64,000 nt of DNA from Chloroflexota bacterium (lineage in GTDB: Bacteria; Chloroflexota; Dehalococcoidia; Lucifugimonadales; GCA-2722455). Both the position numbers and the translations under genes were made by a program. Of this stretch, positions 1 to 8,948 are shown one piece after another. Numbering within the stretch: position 1 is the stretch's first letter; each line of letters opens with the position of its first letter. Where the stretch lies: the NCBI GenBank assembly GCA_002722455.1, contig PBMB01000003.1, forward strand, positions 34,799 through 98,798, in the 5' to 3' direction. The notes beneath the pieces were generated by a model. That model worked only from the letters and a program-made list of their open reading frames with translations. It did not search any database and was not told where the DNA came from.

Positions 1-1
1 A

Positions 2-532
2 AAAGAATTAGAAAGCAATGACGTTAGTACACTCTATAAAAAGCTAGTCGATGTTGCTCCTATGGCAGCAAAACGAATAAATCCCGCGAATTCTCGACGT
101 ATTATACGAGCTTTGGAAATATTTCATCATAACCCAGAACTAATAAAAAATGGCCCTCAAAAAAATCCACCTTCTTTTCCATCAATAGTTATAGGTATTG
201 ATTCTACGAAAGAATTCCTACTCCCCCGTATTTCATACAGAATTGATCAAATGTTAAAAGATGGACTAATAAATGAAGTGAAACAACTTTTAAATATGGG
301 ATTTGAGGAAAATTTACCCTCTATGTCAGGAATTGGATATAAAGAAGTAATTAATTATATAAATCAACATCATTCTTATGAAACTATGATAGAAATTATG
401 ATTAAACGAACACGAGATCTTGTTAAAAGACAAAAAACTTGGTTCAATGCACTAGAATCAGTAAATTGGATTCCGATTACTAATGAAAATTTACCTTCTG
501 TAGCTTTTGACTTAATTAAAAGTAAAGTATAA
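2..532 (+). CDS. miaA: tRNA dimethylallyltransferase, C-terminal part (5' end outside window)
   Basis: MiaA transfers a dimethylallyl group to the N6 of A37 in tRNAs reading UNN codons. The open frame runs from base 2, without a start, to the TAA at 530-532, so about 176 residues of a protein normally near 300 are present. The visible part holds the family's RINPxxxRRIIRALE segment, the SMSGIGYKE segment and the C-terminal KRQKTWF motif. The P-loop and substrate-entry part lies upstream of the window. The first in-window ATG (62) is internal, since family-like sequence (LYKKLVDVAPMAAKRINP) precedes it. It converges on the glycosyltransferase gene at 578. Family assignment is firm. Confidence 0.93.
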   Translation, partial: KELESNDVSTLYKKLVDVAPMAAKRINPANSRRIIRALEIFHHNPELIKNGPQKNPPSFPSIVIGIDSTKEFLLPRISYRIDQMLKDGLINEVKQLLNMGFEENLPSMSGIGYKEVINYINQHHSYETMIEIMIKRTRDLVKRQKTWFNALESVNWIPITNENLPSVAFDLIKSKV

Positions 533-577
533 TTGAGAACTAGGAGATTGTATCTGAACTACGTTTACTAATGATTC

Positions 578-1723
578 CTAAATTAAATTTTGATAAATTA
601 ACTTTATCTCATCTACAACTTTATCCCAGGTATATTTTTGTAACACTAATTGTCTTCCTTTTTCCCCCATTTGTTTAATTTTTCCTGGGTTTTCAAAAAA
701 ACTCATTAAAGCATCCCTTAATTGATCAGATGAAGTTTCAACTATAAGCCCTGCCCCTGAAGTTCCCACCTCTGAAAAATAACACTTATCTGTAATAACA
801 ACTGGTAAACCTGAAGCCATTGCCTCCAAAATTGACATACTAAAACCTTCAGAATAAGAAGGTAATACAAATATATCCGCAATCCCTAACATTGCTACCT
901 TATCGGTCTCATTCAAAAGTCCAGTAAAAATAGTTTTATCTAATATACCTAAATTACTTAACTGCAATTCAAGCTGTGAACGATAACCTACTTCATCATC
1001 TCCAGCTATAACTAAACATACATCTTCTCTTATTTTAGCTATATCTCCAAAAGCTTCGACTAGTAAATCAATACCTTTTAGTGGATGTATCCTCCCCAAA
1101 TAAAGAATAATATATTTATCTTTAACCTGAGACAATTGCTTTAATACTCCAGCTTGAAAATTTGGTCTATTAAAAATTTCTGGGAAAATTCCATTTGGAA
1201 TTACAGAAATAGGTGAAGAAATCCCTAAATTTTGAATATGTTCCTTTTCAGTAATTGTTAAAGCAAACAAAGTGGATGCCTGATTAAGTATTTTACGTTG
1301 TATAAATTTCAAATATGGACGTTTTTTATAAGCTTTGAATGATAATCTATCGGGATCTAATGCCGCATGAATACTCATAACATAAGGTTTATTTGTTGAT
1401 TTAGCGACTTGATACGCAGCAAATCCGGGATAATTCCATAAATCATGGATATGGATCAGATCATATGAAGGTATTACTTTTTGTAGACTAGATCTTAATT
1501 TTAAAGAATGTCCATACCAAAACCCAGCTAATTTACTAGTATGAAATACATGAGATTCTACTCCATCTAATTTATATGGATCATTTCCCACTCTTGTTCC
1601 AACAGTAGAAAACACTGAACACTCAACATCCTTCTGAGCAAGGGTAGTAGTAATTCCAACAACTGCTGTAGCTACCCCACCTCCATGAGGGGTTATTGAA
1701 GATGCAACATGAAGGATTTTCAC
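578..1723 (-). CDS. Glycosyltransferase family 4 (GT-B fold)
   Basis: A retaining GT4 enzyme expected to move a sugar from a nucleotide-sugar donor to a lipid-linked or glycan acceptor at the inner face of the membrane. The N-terminal domain opens with MKILHVASS and a GGG acceptor-loop at residues 14-16. The donor domain has LYLGRIHPLKG (207-217) and the E-x7-E motif EGFSMSILE (292-300), followed by AMASGLPVVIT. At 381 aa it has the usual length. It has no TM segment. It lies 73 bases downstream of a cupin gene on the same strand and away from the main glycan cluster, so donor and acceptor cannot be told from context. Confidence 0.9.
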   Translation of the reverse strand: MKILHVASSITPHGGGVATAVVGITTTLAQKDVECSVFSTVGTRVGNDPYKLDGVESHVFHTSKLAGFWYGHSLKLRSSLQKVIPSYDLIHIHDLWNYPGFAAYQVAKSTNKPYVMSIHAALDPDRLSFKAYKKRPYLKFIQRKILNQASTLFALTITEKEHIQNLGISSPISVIPNGIFPEIFNRPNFQAGVLKQLSQVKDKYIILYLGRIHPLKGIDLLVEAFGDIAKIREDVCLVIAGDDEVGYRSQLELQLSNLGILDKTIFTGLLNETDKVAMLGIADIFVLPSYSEGFSMSILEAMASGLPVVITDKCYFSEVGTSGAGLIVETSSDQLRDALMSFFENPGKIKQMGEKGRQLVLQKYTWDKVVDEIKLIYQNLI

Positions 1724-1796
1724 TAACTAATACCCATCTTAACAGGGCATTTTTCCTGTATCATAATTTTTCCTTATTTTAGATTAATATATAAGA

Positions 1797-2159
1797 TTAC
1801 ATTCCCCAAATTATCATTACTTTTAATATATCTGACCCAACATTTCGAATCTGTCTGTCTGTTTCAGGATTAATCAGTACAGAATCTCCTTTAGACACCT
1901 TAATAGTTTCATTATCCAGACCCACTTCTCCTTCACCTTCAAGAAAATAATAAAGTTCACGAAATTTATGTAAGGGCTCATTATGTTTGTGCATTCCTTC
2001 ACTGGCACCAGGTTCTAGCTCCCATATATTCATATGAAATGGAAAATTATGGTTTGGAAATATTCTTTCTCGGTTAATATAACCACTGCCTCCATGAAAA
2101 GCTTTTGCATCCACTTTTTCAAAATTTCCAGTACCCTTTTGAAAATAGAATTTTTCCAA
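1797..2159 (-). CDS. Small single-domain cupin protein
   Basis: A 120-aa protein that is essentially one cupin barrel. The first cupin motif is visible as GxxxxxHKHNEPLHKFRELYYFLEGEGEV (starting near residue 50), with the two His and the Glu of a metal site. The second motif (GDSVLINPETDRQIRN) has the Pro but lacks the usual His, so the metal site is incomplete. Proteins like this include small isomerases, dioxygenases and sugar-binding regulators, and the sequence does not decide between them. The frame starts with TTG at 2157-2159. It is divergent from dapF across a 128-base gap that must contain promoters for both. It may be cotranscribed with the GT4 gene. Confidence 0.8.
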   Translation of the reverse strand: MEKFYFQKGTGNFEKVDAKAFHGGSGYINRERIFPNHNFPFHMNIWELEPGASEGMHKHNEPLHKFRELYYFLEGEGEVGLDNETIKVSKGDSVLINPETDRQIRNVGSDILKVMIIWGM

Positions 2160-2287
2160 TTTTTACCCCAATAATATCTTAGAAGAAAATGTCTAACATT
2201 ATAATAAAGAATTACTACTATTAAAACTATTTTCGTAACTATTAACAAACATGATAAAATTATTCCATTGCTATTTGGAGATATTTA

Positions 2288-3145
2288 ATGAACGAAATTT
2301 CATTTGAAAAAATGCATGGAGCTGGTAACGACTATGTCTATGTAAATGGATATAAATATAATTTTGATTGGTCAAAATTGTCAGAATCAATAAGTGATCG
2401 TCATTTTGGTATAGGGTCAGATGGATTAATTATTGCAATGCCATCAAAAATTGCTGATATAAAAATGCAAATGTTTAATTCTGATGGATCAGAAGGCCGT
2501 ATGTGTGGAAATGGTATACGTTGCCTAGTTGCTTTTGCAATAAAAAATAAATTAATCAATAAACATCAAAACCAAATATCGGTTGAAACATTATCTGGCA
2601 TTAAGAAAGTTGAACCAATATGGGAAAATAATGTAATGGTTGCTGCTAAAGTTGCAATGGGTTCCCCTCAATTCTCTCCAAAATCTATTCCCATACTACT
2701 TGAAAATATGACAGATATTTCAAATTATCCACTAGAAATTAATGGAAATATTTTAAATATATCTTGCGTTTCAATAGGTAACCCACATTGTGTAGTTTTT
2801 ACTAATGAAGATTCTAAGGAATTCGACATTTCTACCTATGGTCCATTAGTTGAAACCCACAATTTATTCCCTGAAAAAGTTAATTTCGAAATAGCATCGA
2901 TAAAAAGTAGAGATTATGTAGCAGTTGATGTGTGGGAACGAGGATCAGGCATTACTATGGCGTGCGGCACTGGTGCATGTGCAGTTACTGCAATTGGTAT
3001 CAAACAACAATTACTCGATACAAAAGTAACAGTTCGTTTACCGGGCGGAGAACTTAATGTATCTTGGACGGGTAGGGATGAAGATGAAATCATTCTTGAA
3101 GGACCTGTTGAAACAATTTTTAGCGGAATATATAATTTTGTTTAG
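2288..3145 (+). CDS. dapF: Diaminopimelate epimerase
   Basis: DapF interconverts LL- and meso-diaminopimelate in lysine and peptidoglycan precursor synthesis, by a two-base mechanism using two cysteines. Both are present: Cys73 in MCGNGIRC and Cys226 in MACGTGACA. The N-terminal FEKMHGAGNDYVY is typical, and 285 aa matches the family. A GGAG at 2277-2280 precedes the ATG by 7 bases. It is followed after 55 bases by an LL-diaminopimelate aminotransferase, so the two enzymes that act in sequence on LL-DAP are adjacent and probably cotranscribed. Confidence 0.97.
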   Translation: MNEISFEKMHGAGNDYVYVNGYKYNFDWSKLSESISDRHFGIGSDGLIIAMPSKIADIKMQMFNSDGSEGRMCGNGIRCLVAFAIKNKLINKHQNQISVETLSGIKKVEPIWENNVMVAAKVAMGSPQFSPKSIPILLENMTDISNYPLEINGNILNISCVSIGNPHCVVFTNEDSKEFDISTYGPLVETHNLFPEKVNFEIASIKSRDYVAVDVWERGSGITMACGTGACAVTAIGIKQQLLDTKVTVRLPGGELNVSWTGRDEDEIILEGPVETIFSGIYNFV

Positions 3146-3200
3146 AACTTGTTTGACACACTTATGAATCCTAACAAAAACAATAAAGATGGAGAACTGA

Positions 3201-4361
3201 ATGAAAATTGCAAACCGTATTAATAAAATCCCTCCCTATCCATTTGTCCAAATCAGTAGGACTATTGCTCAAAAAAAAAGTGAGGGTATTGATGTTATAA
3301 GTTTTGGTATTGGAGATCCTGATATTCCAACACCTGACACCGTTATAGAATCACTAACAAAAGGGTCTCTTAAAGATATCAATCATCGTTATCCAGAAAG
3401 TGAAGGATTACCTGAATTTCGTTTAGGGGTTGCAAATTGGTATTCAAAGAGATTTGGAATTGAGCTAAATCCTGATAATGAAATCATTTCTCTTATTGGA
3501 GCTAAAGAAGGTATAGGGCATGTATCATTAGCACTACTTAACCCTGATGATATTGCTTTGATCCCTGATCCTGGATACCCTGTTTACAGTATTGGAACAT
3601 TATTTGCAGCTGGTCAAGATTATATAATGCCTTTATTAAAAAAGAATAACTGGTTACCCGATCTAACAGAAATTCCTGAAGAAATAGCTAGAAAAGCCAA
3701 AGTGATGTGGTTAAATTACCCGAATAATCCTACAGGAGCCATTGTTCAGGATTCTTACTTAAATGATGTGGTTGAATTTGCCAAAAAATATGATATCACT
3801 ATCCTACATGATGCTTGTTATACAGAAATTTATTACGACAATTATCTGCCCAAAAGTTTTTTAAATATTCCCGGAGCAAAGGATGTTGGAATAGAATTTC
3901 ATTCTCTATCAAAGTCTTATAACATGACAGGTTGGAGAATTGGAATGGCTGTAGGTAACTCTGAAATTATCAAAGCACTAGAAATAGTTAAATCAAATCT
4001 TGACTCAGGAGCACCACAAGCCATTCAGGAAATGGCATTAGCAGCTCTATCATTAGACCAAGAATACATTGAAACACGCAATGCTATTTATGAAAATAGA
4101 CGCAATAAAATCGTTGAAACATTAAATAATATAGGTTTATACGTAGATCCACCTAAAGCAAGTCTTTATATTTGGGCAGAAGTGCCTGAAGGATACAGCT
4201 CAAAAGACTTTTCCGAACAACTCTTAGAAGAATGTAATGTTCTAGTTTCCCCAGGTACAAGTTATGGGAAATATGGAGAAGGATTTGTCAGGCTATCTTT
4301 AACTCTTTCTGATGATAAAATTGATGAAGCACTTACTCGAATTGCAAAATGGAAGCAATAG
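3201..4361 (+). CDS. dapL: LL-diaminopimelate aminotransferase (class I/II PLP enzyme)
   Basis: A fold-type I aminotransferase. The PLP lysine is Lys238 in HSLSKSYNMTGWR, the Asn/Pro stretch LNYPNNPTGA lies at 171-180, the DACYTEI segment follows at 204-210, and the carboxylate-binding Arg is in FVRLSLT near the C-terminus. At 386 aa it has the expected length. DapL makes LL-diaminopimelate directly from tetrahydrodipicolinate and glutamate, bypassing the acylated intermediates. The assignment over a generic aspartate/alanine aminotransferase rests on adjacency to dapF and on overall resemblance. This pathway variant is known in Chloroflexota, cyanobacteria, chlamydiae and some methanogens. 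An AGAUGGAGA-like ribosome site lies just upstream of the ATG. Confidence 0.85.
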   Translation: MKIANRINKIPPYPFVQISRTIAQKKSEGIDVISFGIGDPDIPTPDTVIESLTKGSLKDINHRYPESEGLPEFRLGVANWYSKRFGIELNPDNEIISLIGAKEGIGHVSLALLNPDDIALIPDPGYPVYSIGTLFAAGQDYIMPLLKKNNWLPDLTEIPEEIARKAKVMWLNYPNNPTGAIVQDSYLNDVVEFAKKYDITILHDACYTEIYYDNYLPKSFLNIPGAKDVGIEFHSLSKSYNMTGWRIGMAVGNSEIIKALEIVKSNLDSGAPQAIQEMALAALSLDQEYIETRNAIYENRRNKIVETLNNIGLYVDPPKASLYIWAEVPEGYSSKDFSEQLLEECNVLVSPGTSYGKYGEGFVRLSLTLSDDKIDEALTRIAKWKQ

Positions 4362-4400
4362 CTTATAAATATTCTATATACATGATCATATTATCAGTTA

Positions 4401-4415
4401 AAGGATAGGCAAATT
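4401..4415 (+). promoter_or_regulatory. Ribosome-binding site deciding the hflX start
   Basis: AAGGA at 4401-4405 followed, after seven bases, by ATT at 4413-4415. This is ideal Shine-Dalgarno spacing for the ATT, while it lies about 58 bases from the GTG at 4464, which has no comparable site directly before it. Together with the conserved residues encoded between them, this favours AUU initiation. Start-codon use is inferred and was not observed. Confidence 0.55.
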
Positions 4416-5576
4416 AAAGATAATTTCCTTTATACAAAACATAAGCCAGAACGAGTATTTCTGGTGGGTGTAAACATTTTTTCAAAGCAAAACAGCAATA
4501 ACTCCAATAACCTTTCACTATTAAAGTCTCTTGAAGAACTTGAAGATCTAGCTAAGGGAGTAGGTGCAAATGTTATAGGAAAACTGACACAAAACCTGAA
4601 AAAACCGACACCATTTTACTTAGGTATAGGAAAAATCGATACTCTCAAAAAAATAGTTAAAGACTCAGATATAGAAACAATAATATGTGATGATGAATTA
4701 CATCCTTCTCAACAAAGGAATCTAGAAAAAAAAATAGGGAGAAATATAAAAATCATTGACAGAACGGCACTTATTTTAGACGTTTTTGCATCAAGGGCAA
4801 AAAGTCGAGAAGGAAAATTACAAGTATCTCTAGCACAGCACGAATATTTACTACCTCGCTTAATAAGACAATGGACACACCTAGAAAGACTCGGTGGAGG
4901 TATTGGTACACGAGGTCCTGGTGAAACTCAAATTGAAACTGATAGACGTTTAATAAGAAGAAAAATACATTCATTAAAAGCTGAAATCAACACAATTGAA
5001 TCTAGAAGAGATTTATCAAGAAGACAAAGAAAAGATGCAAATTTACGAGTAATAACGCTAATTGGCTATACAAATGCAGGTAAAAGCACTTTATTTAACA
5101 GATTAACAGGCGAAAAAGCAATAGCAAAAAACCAGTATTTTGTGACATTAGATCCGTTGACAAGAAAAATCCGTTTACCATCAGGGAAATTTGTACTAGT
5201 AACAGATACTGTAGGTTTTATTCATAAATTACCCCCAAGCATAATAGCGGCTTTTAAATCAACCATAGAAGAAATCAACCAATCATCGATACTGCTATAT
5301 GTGAACGATATTTCGCACAATGAATCAGATAAACATAAAACAGAAGTTGAAAAAATAATAAAATCACTAAATTTAGATAAAATACGTAAAATTTACGTTG
5401 AAAATAAAATTGATAAAATGAAATCTAGTACAAAAACAGCCTTAGAAGAAGTAAGTAATACAATAAATACATTATCTACTGAAGATCTGCCAACTGTATT
5501 TGTCTCTGCTAAATCTGGTGCAAATATTTCATCACTTATAGAAACAATCGACTCTATACTTACTAGCACTCCCTAA
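4413..5576 (+). CDS. hflX: GTPase HflX, probably initiating at an AUU codon
   Basis: HflX is a ribosome-associated GTPase that splits stalled 70S ribosomes. Visible are the N-terminal HflX domain (SLEELEDLAKGVGANVIGKL), the glycine-rich linker GGGIGTRGPGETQ, the P-loop GYTNAGKST, the G3 DTVGF and NKID as G4. The first standard start is GTG at 4464. However, the frame reads in-family sequence upstream of it (KPERVFLVGV, matching the EQAVLVHI-type N-terminus of known HflX), and no ATG, GTG or TTG occurs there before the stop at 4383-4385. ATT at 4413 sits 7 bases after AAGGA (4401-4405) and gives a normal N-terminus. The product would be about 387 aa. A GTG start at 4464 or an assembly error is the alternative. 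Confidence 0.85.
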   Translation: MKDNFLYTKHKPERVFLVGVNIFSKQNSNNSNNLSLLKSLEELEDLAKGVGANVIGKLTQNLKKPTPFYLGIGKIDTLKKIVKDSDIETIICDDELHPSQQRNLEKKIGRNIKIIDRTALILDVFASRAKSREGKLQVSLAQHEYLLPRLIRQWTHLERLGGGIGTRGPGETQIETDRRLIRRKIHSLKAEINTIESRRDLSRRQRKDANLRVITLIGYTNAGKSTLFNRLTGEKAIAKNQYFVTLDPLTRKIRLPSGKFVLVTDTVGFIHKLPPSIIAAFKSTIEEINQSSILLYVNDISHNESDKHKTEVEKIIKSLNLDKIRKIYVENKIDKMKSSTKTALEEVSNTINTLSTEDLPTVFVSAKSGANISSLIETIDSILTSTP

Positions 5577-5697
5577 AAAAATCTTATAATACACCAAGTT
5601 AGTAGGGAATAAAGGGATTAATTTTCAAGTTCGCACTATATTAGTTATGTAAAGTTTCAATATGTGTTTATCTTAAACCAAACTAATTATACAAAAT

Positions 5698-6783
5698 CTA
5701 AGTATTATTCTTAAGAATCTCTAAAGCTATCAACTCTTCAGTAATTAATAAAGTTAAGTTTGCAATTTGTTGTTTAACTTCATCTTTACTTAGTTCAATT
5801 TCATTTAAGTCAGGCACGCCTATATCAATATCTTTTTCTTTTAACACCAATACATGATCTTTCCCATGTAATACCAATGCTGCTCCTAATTGAACCAGCA
5901 TTGGAGTTATTGGAGAAACTTTTTTACCTCCAGCCACAATGTCAATATCGGAATTTGCAAAAATTAATATACTTACTCCTGAATCTCTCATATCTTGATC
6001 AATGAATGGAGTTAACACTGAAGTTACCTCTCCGCTAGCACCTCCACTTTTATATTCTATATCCAGTGAATCCAAGATATTGATCACAACATCAGCAATT
6101 TCTGATGACCCCACATGCCCTAAGAAGACAGTCTTTCTAACTGCTGCCTGTGCTATAGAAACAATATTAGAAGTATTATTCATTATTTCATGTATTTGTT
6201 CCTGGCTATCAGGCCTATCAGATGAAATATTAATCACATCAGATGTTTTTTCAATGTTTTGGTTTAAATCAACATATCGATCTTTCCCAATTTCTACAAT
6301 AATTTCACTAAATAACCCATTTTCCATTATTAGTCCCCAACACTCTTTAGCTCGCTCATCATCCATGGAAATATCAAATTTCTGTTGTAACACATCAATT
6401 ACACTGTTATTTTCTGGTATACTTACTCCCTTGTAGAGATTGTAAAAACTTTTAAAGATTTCAGGGTGCATAGCAGCATCATAAATAGCTGTTTTTCGTT
6501 TTGCTAAATCATTATTTTGAACCGCAAATTCTCCTCTATTAGTAACTGATATAGTATCGCTATTGTATTTACCTACTGTAAAACCATACATCTCACATGA
6601 CTTAACCTTATCTGTAAAATTACTTGATTTTGGAGTAGTTCCTAATTTTTGAGCTAAAGACACCCTACTAATTGATGTTGAATCATTTCCGGTACATATA
6701 ACCCGTACTATATCTAAGCATACTTCAATTGAATATTTTGGATAATTACGCAGGCGACGGGTTCGTTTAACCTTACTGGTCAT
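5698..6783 (-). CDS. Winged-helix protein with C-terminal TIR-like (predicted nucleotide-binding) domain
   Basis: No named gene recognised. Residues about 15-85 look like a winged-helix domain (SIEVCLDIVRVI...SLAQKLGTT...VTNRGEFAVQ). The middle (90-175) is a second helical/winged segment. After a linker, residues 217-320 form an alternating beta-alpha unit: KTVFLGH, then a helix, DSGVSILIFANSD, a loop, and PMLVQLGAAL followed by HVLVLKE. This layout resembles the TIR-like predicted nucleotide-binding domain (PF10137 type). In that family the helix after the loop carries a Glu in an ELG motif; here it reads QLG (residues 298-300), so the catalytic Glu seems replaced. It is a lone gene, convergent with hflX and divergent from the protease gene. 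A defence, sensor or regulator role is possible. The function is unknown. Confidence 0.6.
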   Translation of the reverse strand: MTSKVKRTRRLRNYPKYSIEVCLDIVRVICTGNDSTSISRVSLAQKLGTTPKSSNFTDKVKSCEMYGFTVGKYNSDTISVTNRGEFAVQNNDLAKRKTAIYDAAMHPEIFKSFYNLYKGVSIPENNSVIDVLQQKFDISMDDERAKECWGLIMENGLFSEIIVEIGKDRYVDLNQNIEKTSDVINISSDRPDSQEQIHEIMNNTSNIVSIAQAAVRKTVFLGHVGSSEIADVVINILDSLDIEYKSGGASGEVTSVLTPFIDQDMRDSGVSILIFANSDIDIVAGGKKVSPITPMLVQLGAALVLHGKDHVLVLKEKDIDIGVPDLNEIELSKDEVKQQIANLTLLITEELIALEILKNNT

Positions 6784-6959
6784 AAAATTTCACATATACT
6801 TTATTAAAAATAAACTATCTGAGCGGAATATAAAATAGTCTAATAAAATTGTCAATATATTCAAAAATTTTGTCATTGCTTACCACATAAACCCATTTTC
6901 TGATTTGAAGTGCTAAAATGTTATTAATTACTCTATCTAAATTAGGAGTTATAATATCT

Positions 6960-8240
6960 ATGTTTATTAAATCCAAATATACAATAATATCTACCCTAGC
7001 TTTAGTTTGCTTGTTATTTTCTGCCTGCCTTAGTTCTCCTGAAGATAACACAAAAGTCGCTACAGAAAATACTCTTCCTACTTCAAGTAAAACAAATACA
7101 GTTCCAACATTTTCACCTTCAAGTATAAATACTTTTGAATTACCTAAAGATATTCCACCAGAACTAAGGATCATATGGGAATCATGGCAATTTTTGCAAG
7201 AGGACTATGTCGATAAATCAAAACTAGATCCAATAACCCTCTCTGAAGCTGCAGTAAAAGCAATGGTTGAAGCTGTTGGGGATAAAGAGACTAATTATAT
7301 TCCTCCAGATACTTTATCAGGTCGATTTGATGATATCTATCGAGGTGACTTTGAAGGGATCGGTGCTTATGTAACGATGAATGCAACTGGGAAAATTCAA
7401 ATAGTTAGTCCAATTGAAGGAAGCCCTGCACAAGCAGCAGGAATAAAACCAGGAGACACAATATTAGAAGTAGATGGTAAATCTGTTGAAGGAATGTCGG
7501 TACTTGAAGTAATATCACTTGTTCGTGGTCCTAAAGACACAGAAGTGAAAATTCTCATCAAACGACTAGGTTCTCCTAAAAGAATGGAAGTTTCTATAAT
7601 ACGAGGAACTATACCTCTAACAAGTGTATATGTCCGATCAAAAGAGGATGACCCACTACTACATATAAGAATTTCTGATTTCTATCCAAATACAGTCGAC
7701 CAACTAAAAAAAGTACTGATAGAATCAGAAAAAAAAGGAGTTACAAAAGGTATCATACTAGATCTTCGAAACAATCCCGGAGGAACAATCAGTGCAACTG
7801 TTGATGTTGCAGATCAATTTTTACCAGAAAATATTTTACTATACAGTATGAGTGGAGATGGCAGAAGATCCCAGAGCAAAACAACAAACGATGGATTAGC
7901 AATAAATATTCCTATGGTCGTTTTGGTGAACAAAGGAAGTGCGAGTGCTTCAGAAGTCCTTGCTGGAGCAATACAAGATTACAACAGAGCACCATTAATT
8001 GGGGAAACTACTTATGGTAAAGGCGCCGTTAATATCCTTCGTAGATTAAGTAATGATGGTGGTTTATATATAACATGGGCTCTCTGGTATACTCCGTCTG
8101 GTCGTATGATCAACAATACTGGATTAAAACCTAACATTGCTGTAACAGATCAAGATACAAAAGAAGCTGAACGAAAACAGCTTGAAAGAGCTCAATCAGA
8201 ATTACGAAAAATCATAGAATTATCGAATCAAAGTAACTAA
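6960..8240 (+). CDS. S41 family C-terminal processing peptidase, lipoprotein form
   Basis: A CtpA/Prc-type serine protease acting outside the membrane on C-termini of exported or unfolded proteins. I start at ATG 6960, not the upstream ATG at 6918: from 6960 the protein opens with a lysine-containing hydrophobic signal peptide and the lipobox LFSAC (Cys23), and AGGAG stands 11 bases before. A PDZ domain covers about 125-215 (EGIGAYV...GSPAQAAGIKPGDTI). The catalytic GSASASE motif lies at 326-332 and the Lys of TYGKG at 354. Length (426 aa) is usual. SmpB follows after 30 bases, so the two may be cotranscribed. Confidence 0.92.
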   Translation: MFIKSKYTIISTLALVCLLFSACLSSPEDNTKVATENTLPTSSKTNTVPTFSPSSINTFELPKDIPPELRIIWESWQFLQEDYVDKSKLDPITLSEAAVKAMVEAVGDKETNYIPPDTLSGRFDDIYRGDFEGIGAYVTMNATGKIQIVSPIEGSPAQAAGIKPGDTILEVDGKSVEGMSVLEVISLVRGPKDTEVKILIKRLGSPKRMEVSIIRGTIPLTSVYVRSKEDDPLLHIRISDFYPNTVDQLKKVLIESEKKGVTKGIILDLRNNPGGTISATVDVADQFLPENILLYSMSGDGRRSQSKTTNDGLAINIPMVVLVNKGSASASEVLAGAIQDYNRAPLIGETTYGKGAVNILRRLSNDGGLYITWALWYTPSGRMINNTGLKPNIAVTDQDTKEAERKQLERAQSELRKIIELSNQSN

Positions 8241-8270
8241 TAATAGTAGTATCAGATAAAATAAACCATT

Positions 8271-8723
8271 ATGGAATCCAAGATATTAGCATCAAACAAA
8301 TCAGCAAAACGTGATTTTGAAATATTAAAATATTTTGAAGCAGGATTGTCATTATTGGGACCAGAAGTAAAATCAATAAGACAAGGGAATATAAGTATAC
8401 GTGAATCCTATGCAAGAATAGTAAATAACGAAGTATTTCTATTCAACTGCCACATAGCAATCACAGGAAAACATCAATTTAATGATATCGAATCAAAAAG
8501 ATCAAAAAAATTGTTACTTAATAAAAAAGAAATTACTTTTTTAAAGAAAGAAACTCAATCTAAAAACTTAACACTTGTCCCTATTAAAATATATAGTAAA
8601 AAACATATCCTGAAAATAGAGATTGGTCTTGCACGAGGCAAAAAGAAATATGAAAAAAGAAAAGTGATAATAGAACGAGAACGTGCTAGAGAATCAATGA
8701 GAGCATTGAAGAATAATAAATAG
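8271..8723 (+). CDS. smpB: SsrA-binding protein SmpB
   Basis: SmpB binds tmRNA and brings it to stalled ribosomes for trans-translation. The protein shows the whole family signature: LASNKSAKRDFEI, EAGLSLLGPEVKSIRQGNISIRESYARI, the FLFNCHI strand, the GLARGKKKYEKR segment and a basic C-terminal tail. At 150 aa it has normal length. It follows the ctpA-type gene by 30 bases. The tmRNA gene was not found near it in this window. The stop codon abuts the end of the convergent HTH gene (8724). Confidence 0.96.
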   Translation: MESKILASNKSAKRDFEILKYFEAGLSLLGPEVKSIRQGNISIRESYARIVNNEVFLFNCHIAITGKHQFNDIESKRSKKLLLNKKEITFLKKETQSKNLTLVPIKIYSKKHILKIEIGLARGKKKYEKRKVIIERERARESMRALKNNK

Positions 8724-8948
8724 TTATCCTACTCGTTTTACTTTAAAGCTATCACCAGGAGCTAAAGCTACTCGACGAACATCTATACGAAGCTTAAGTA
8801 ACCAATAACCTAATGTGGCCTTACTAACACCTAAGTCATTAGCAGCACCAGTCAGACCTAATTCAGTAACCATTGTTGGCAAAACCTTCTCAAGTGGTTG
8901 CCCTAAGTCACTTTCAACCCTAAGCATCATTTTTGTTTTTCTAGCCAT
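8724..8948 (-). CDS. Small helix-turn-helix protein
   Basis: A 74-aa basic protein. Residues about 20-52 (PLEKVLPTMVTELGLTGAANDLGVSKATLGYWLLKL) form a plausible helix-turn-helix: a helix, the turn around LGVS and a recognition helix SKATLGYWLLKLRI. No other domain fits. It ends directly against smpB and starts into a 428-base gene-free stretch that carries phased CTTTTCA repeats, which are candidates for its own operator. Similar mini-regulators occur in phages and in chromosomes. No specific family name is claimed. Confidence 0.65.
   Translation of the reverse strand: MARKTKMMLRVESDLGQPLEKVLPTMVTELGLTGAANDLGVSKATLGYWLLKLRIDVRRVALAPGDSFKVKRVG

Noticed and set aside
2030..2248. A 72-codon minus-strand frame overlapping the cupin start
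   Set aside because: It overlaps a recognisable cupin in another frame and shows no family features.
4464..4466. GTG as the hflX start
   Set aside because: Conserved HflX residues are encoded upstream in the same frame and the good Shine-Dalgarno is spaced for ATT 4413; kept only as the alternative.
5577..5697. Rho-independent terminator between the convergent hflX and winged-helix genes
   Set aside because: No stable hairpin followed by a T-run could be found in the 121 bases.
6002..6436. A 144-codon frame on the plus strand opposite the winged-helix/TIR-like gene
   Set aside because: It lies wholly antisense to a better supported gene, has no ribosome site, no family resemblance and Ser/Ile-rich composition typical of shadows.
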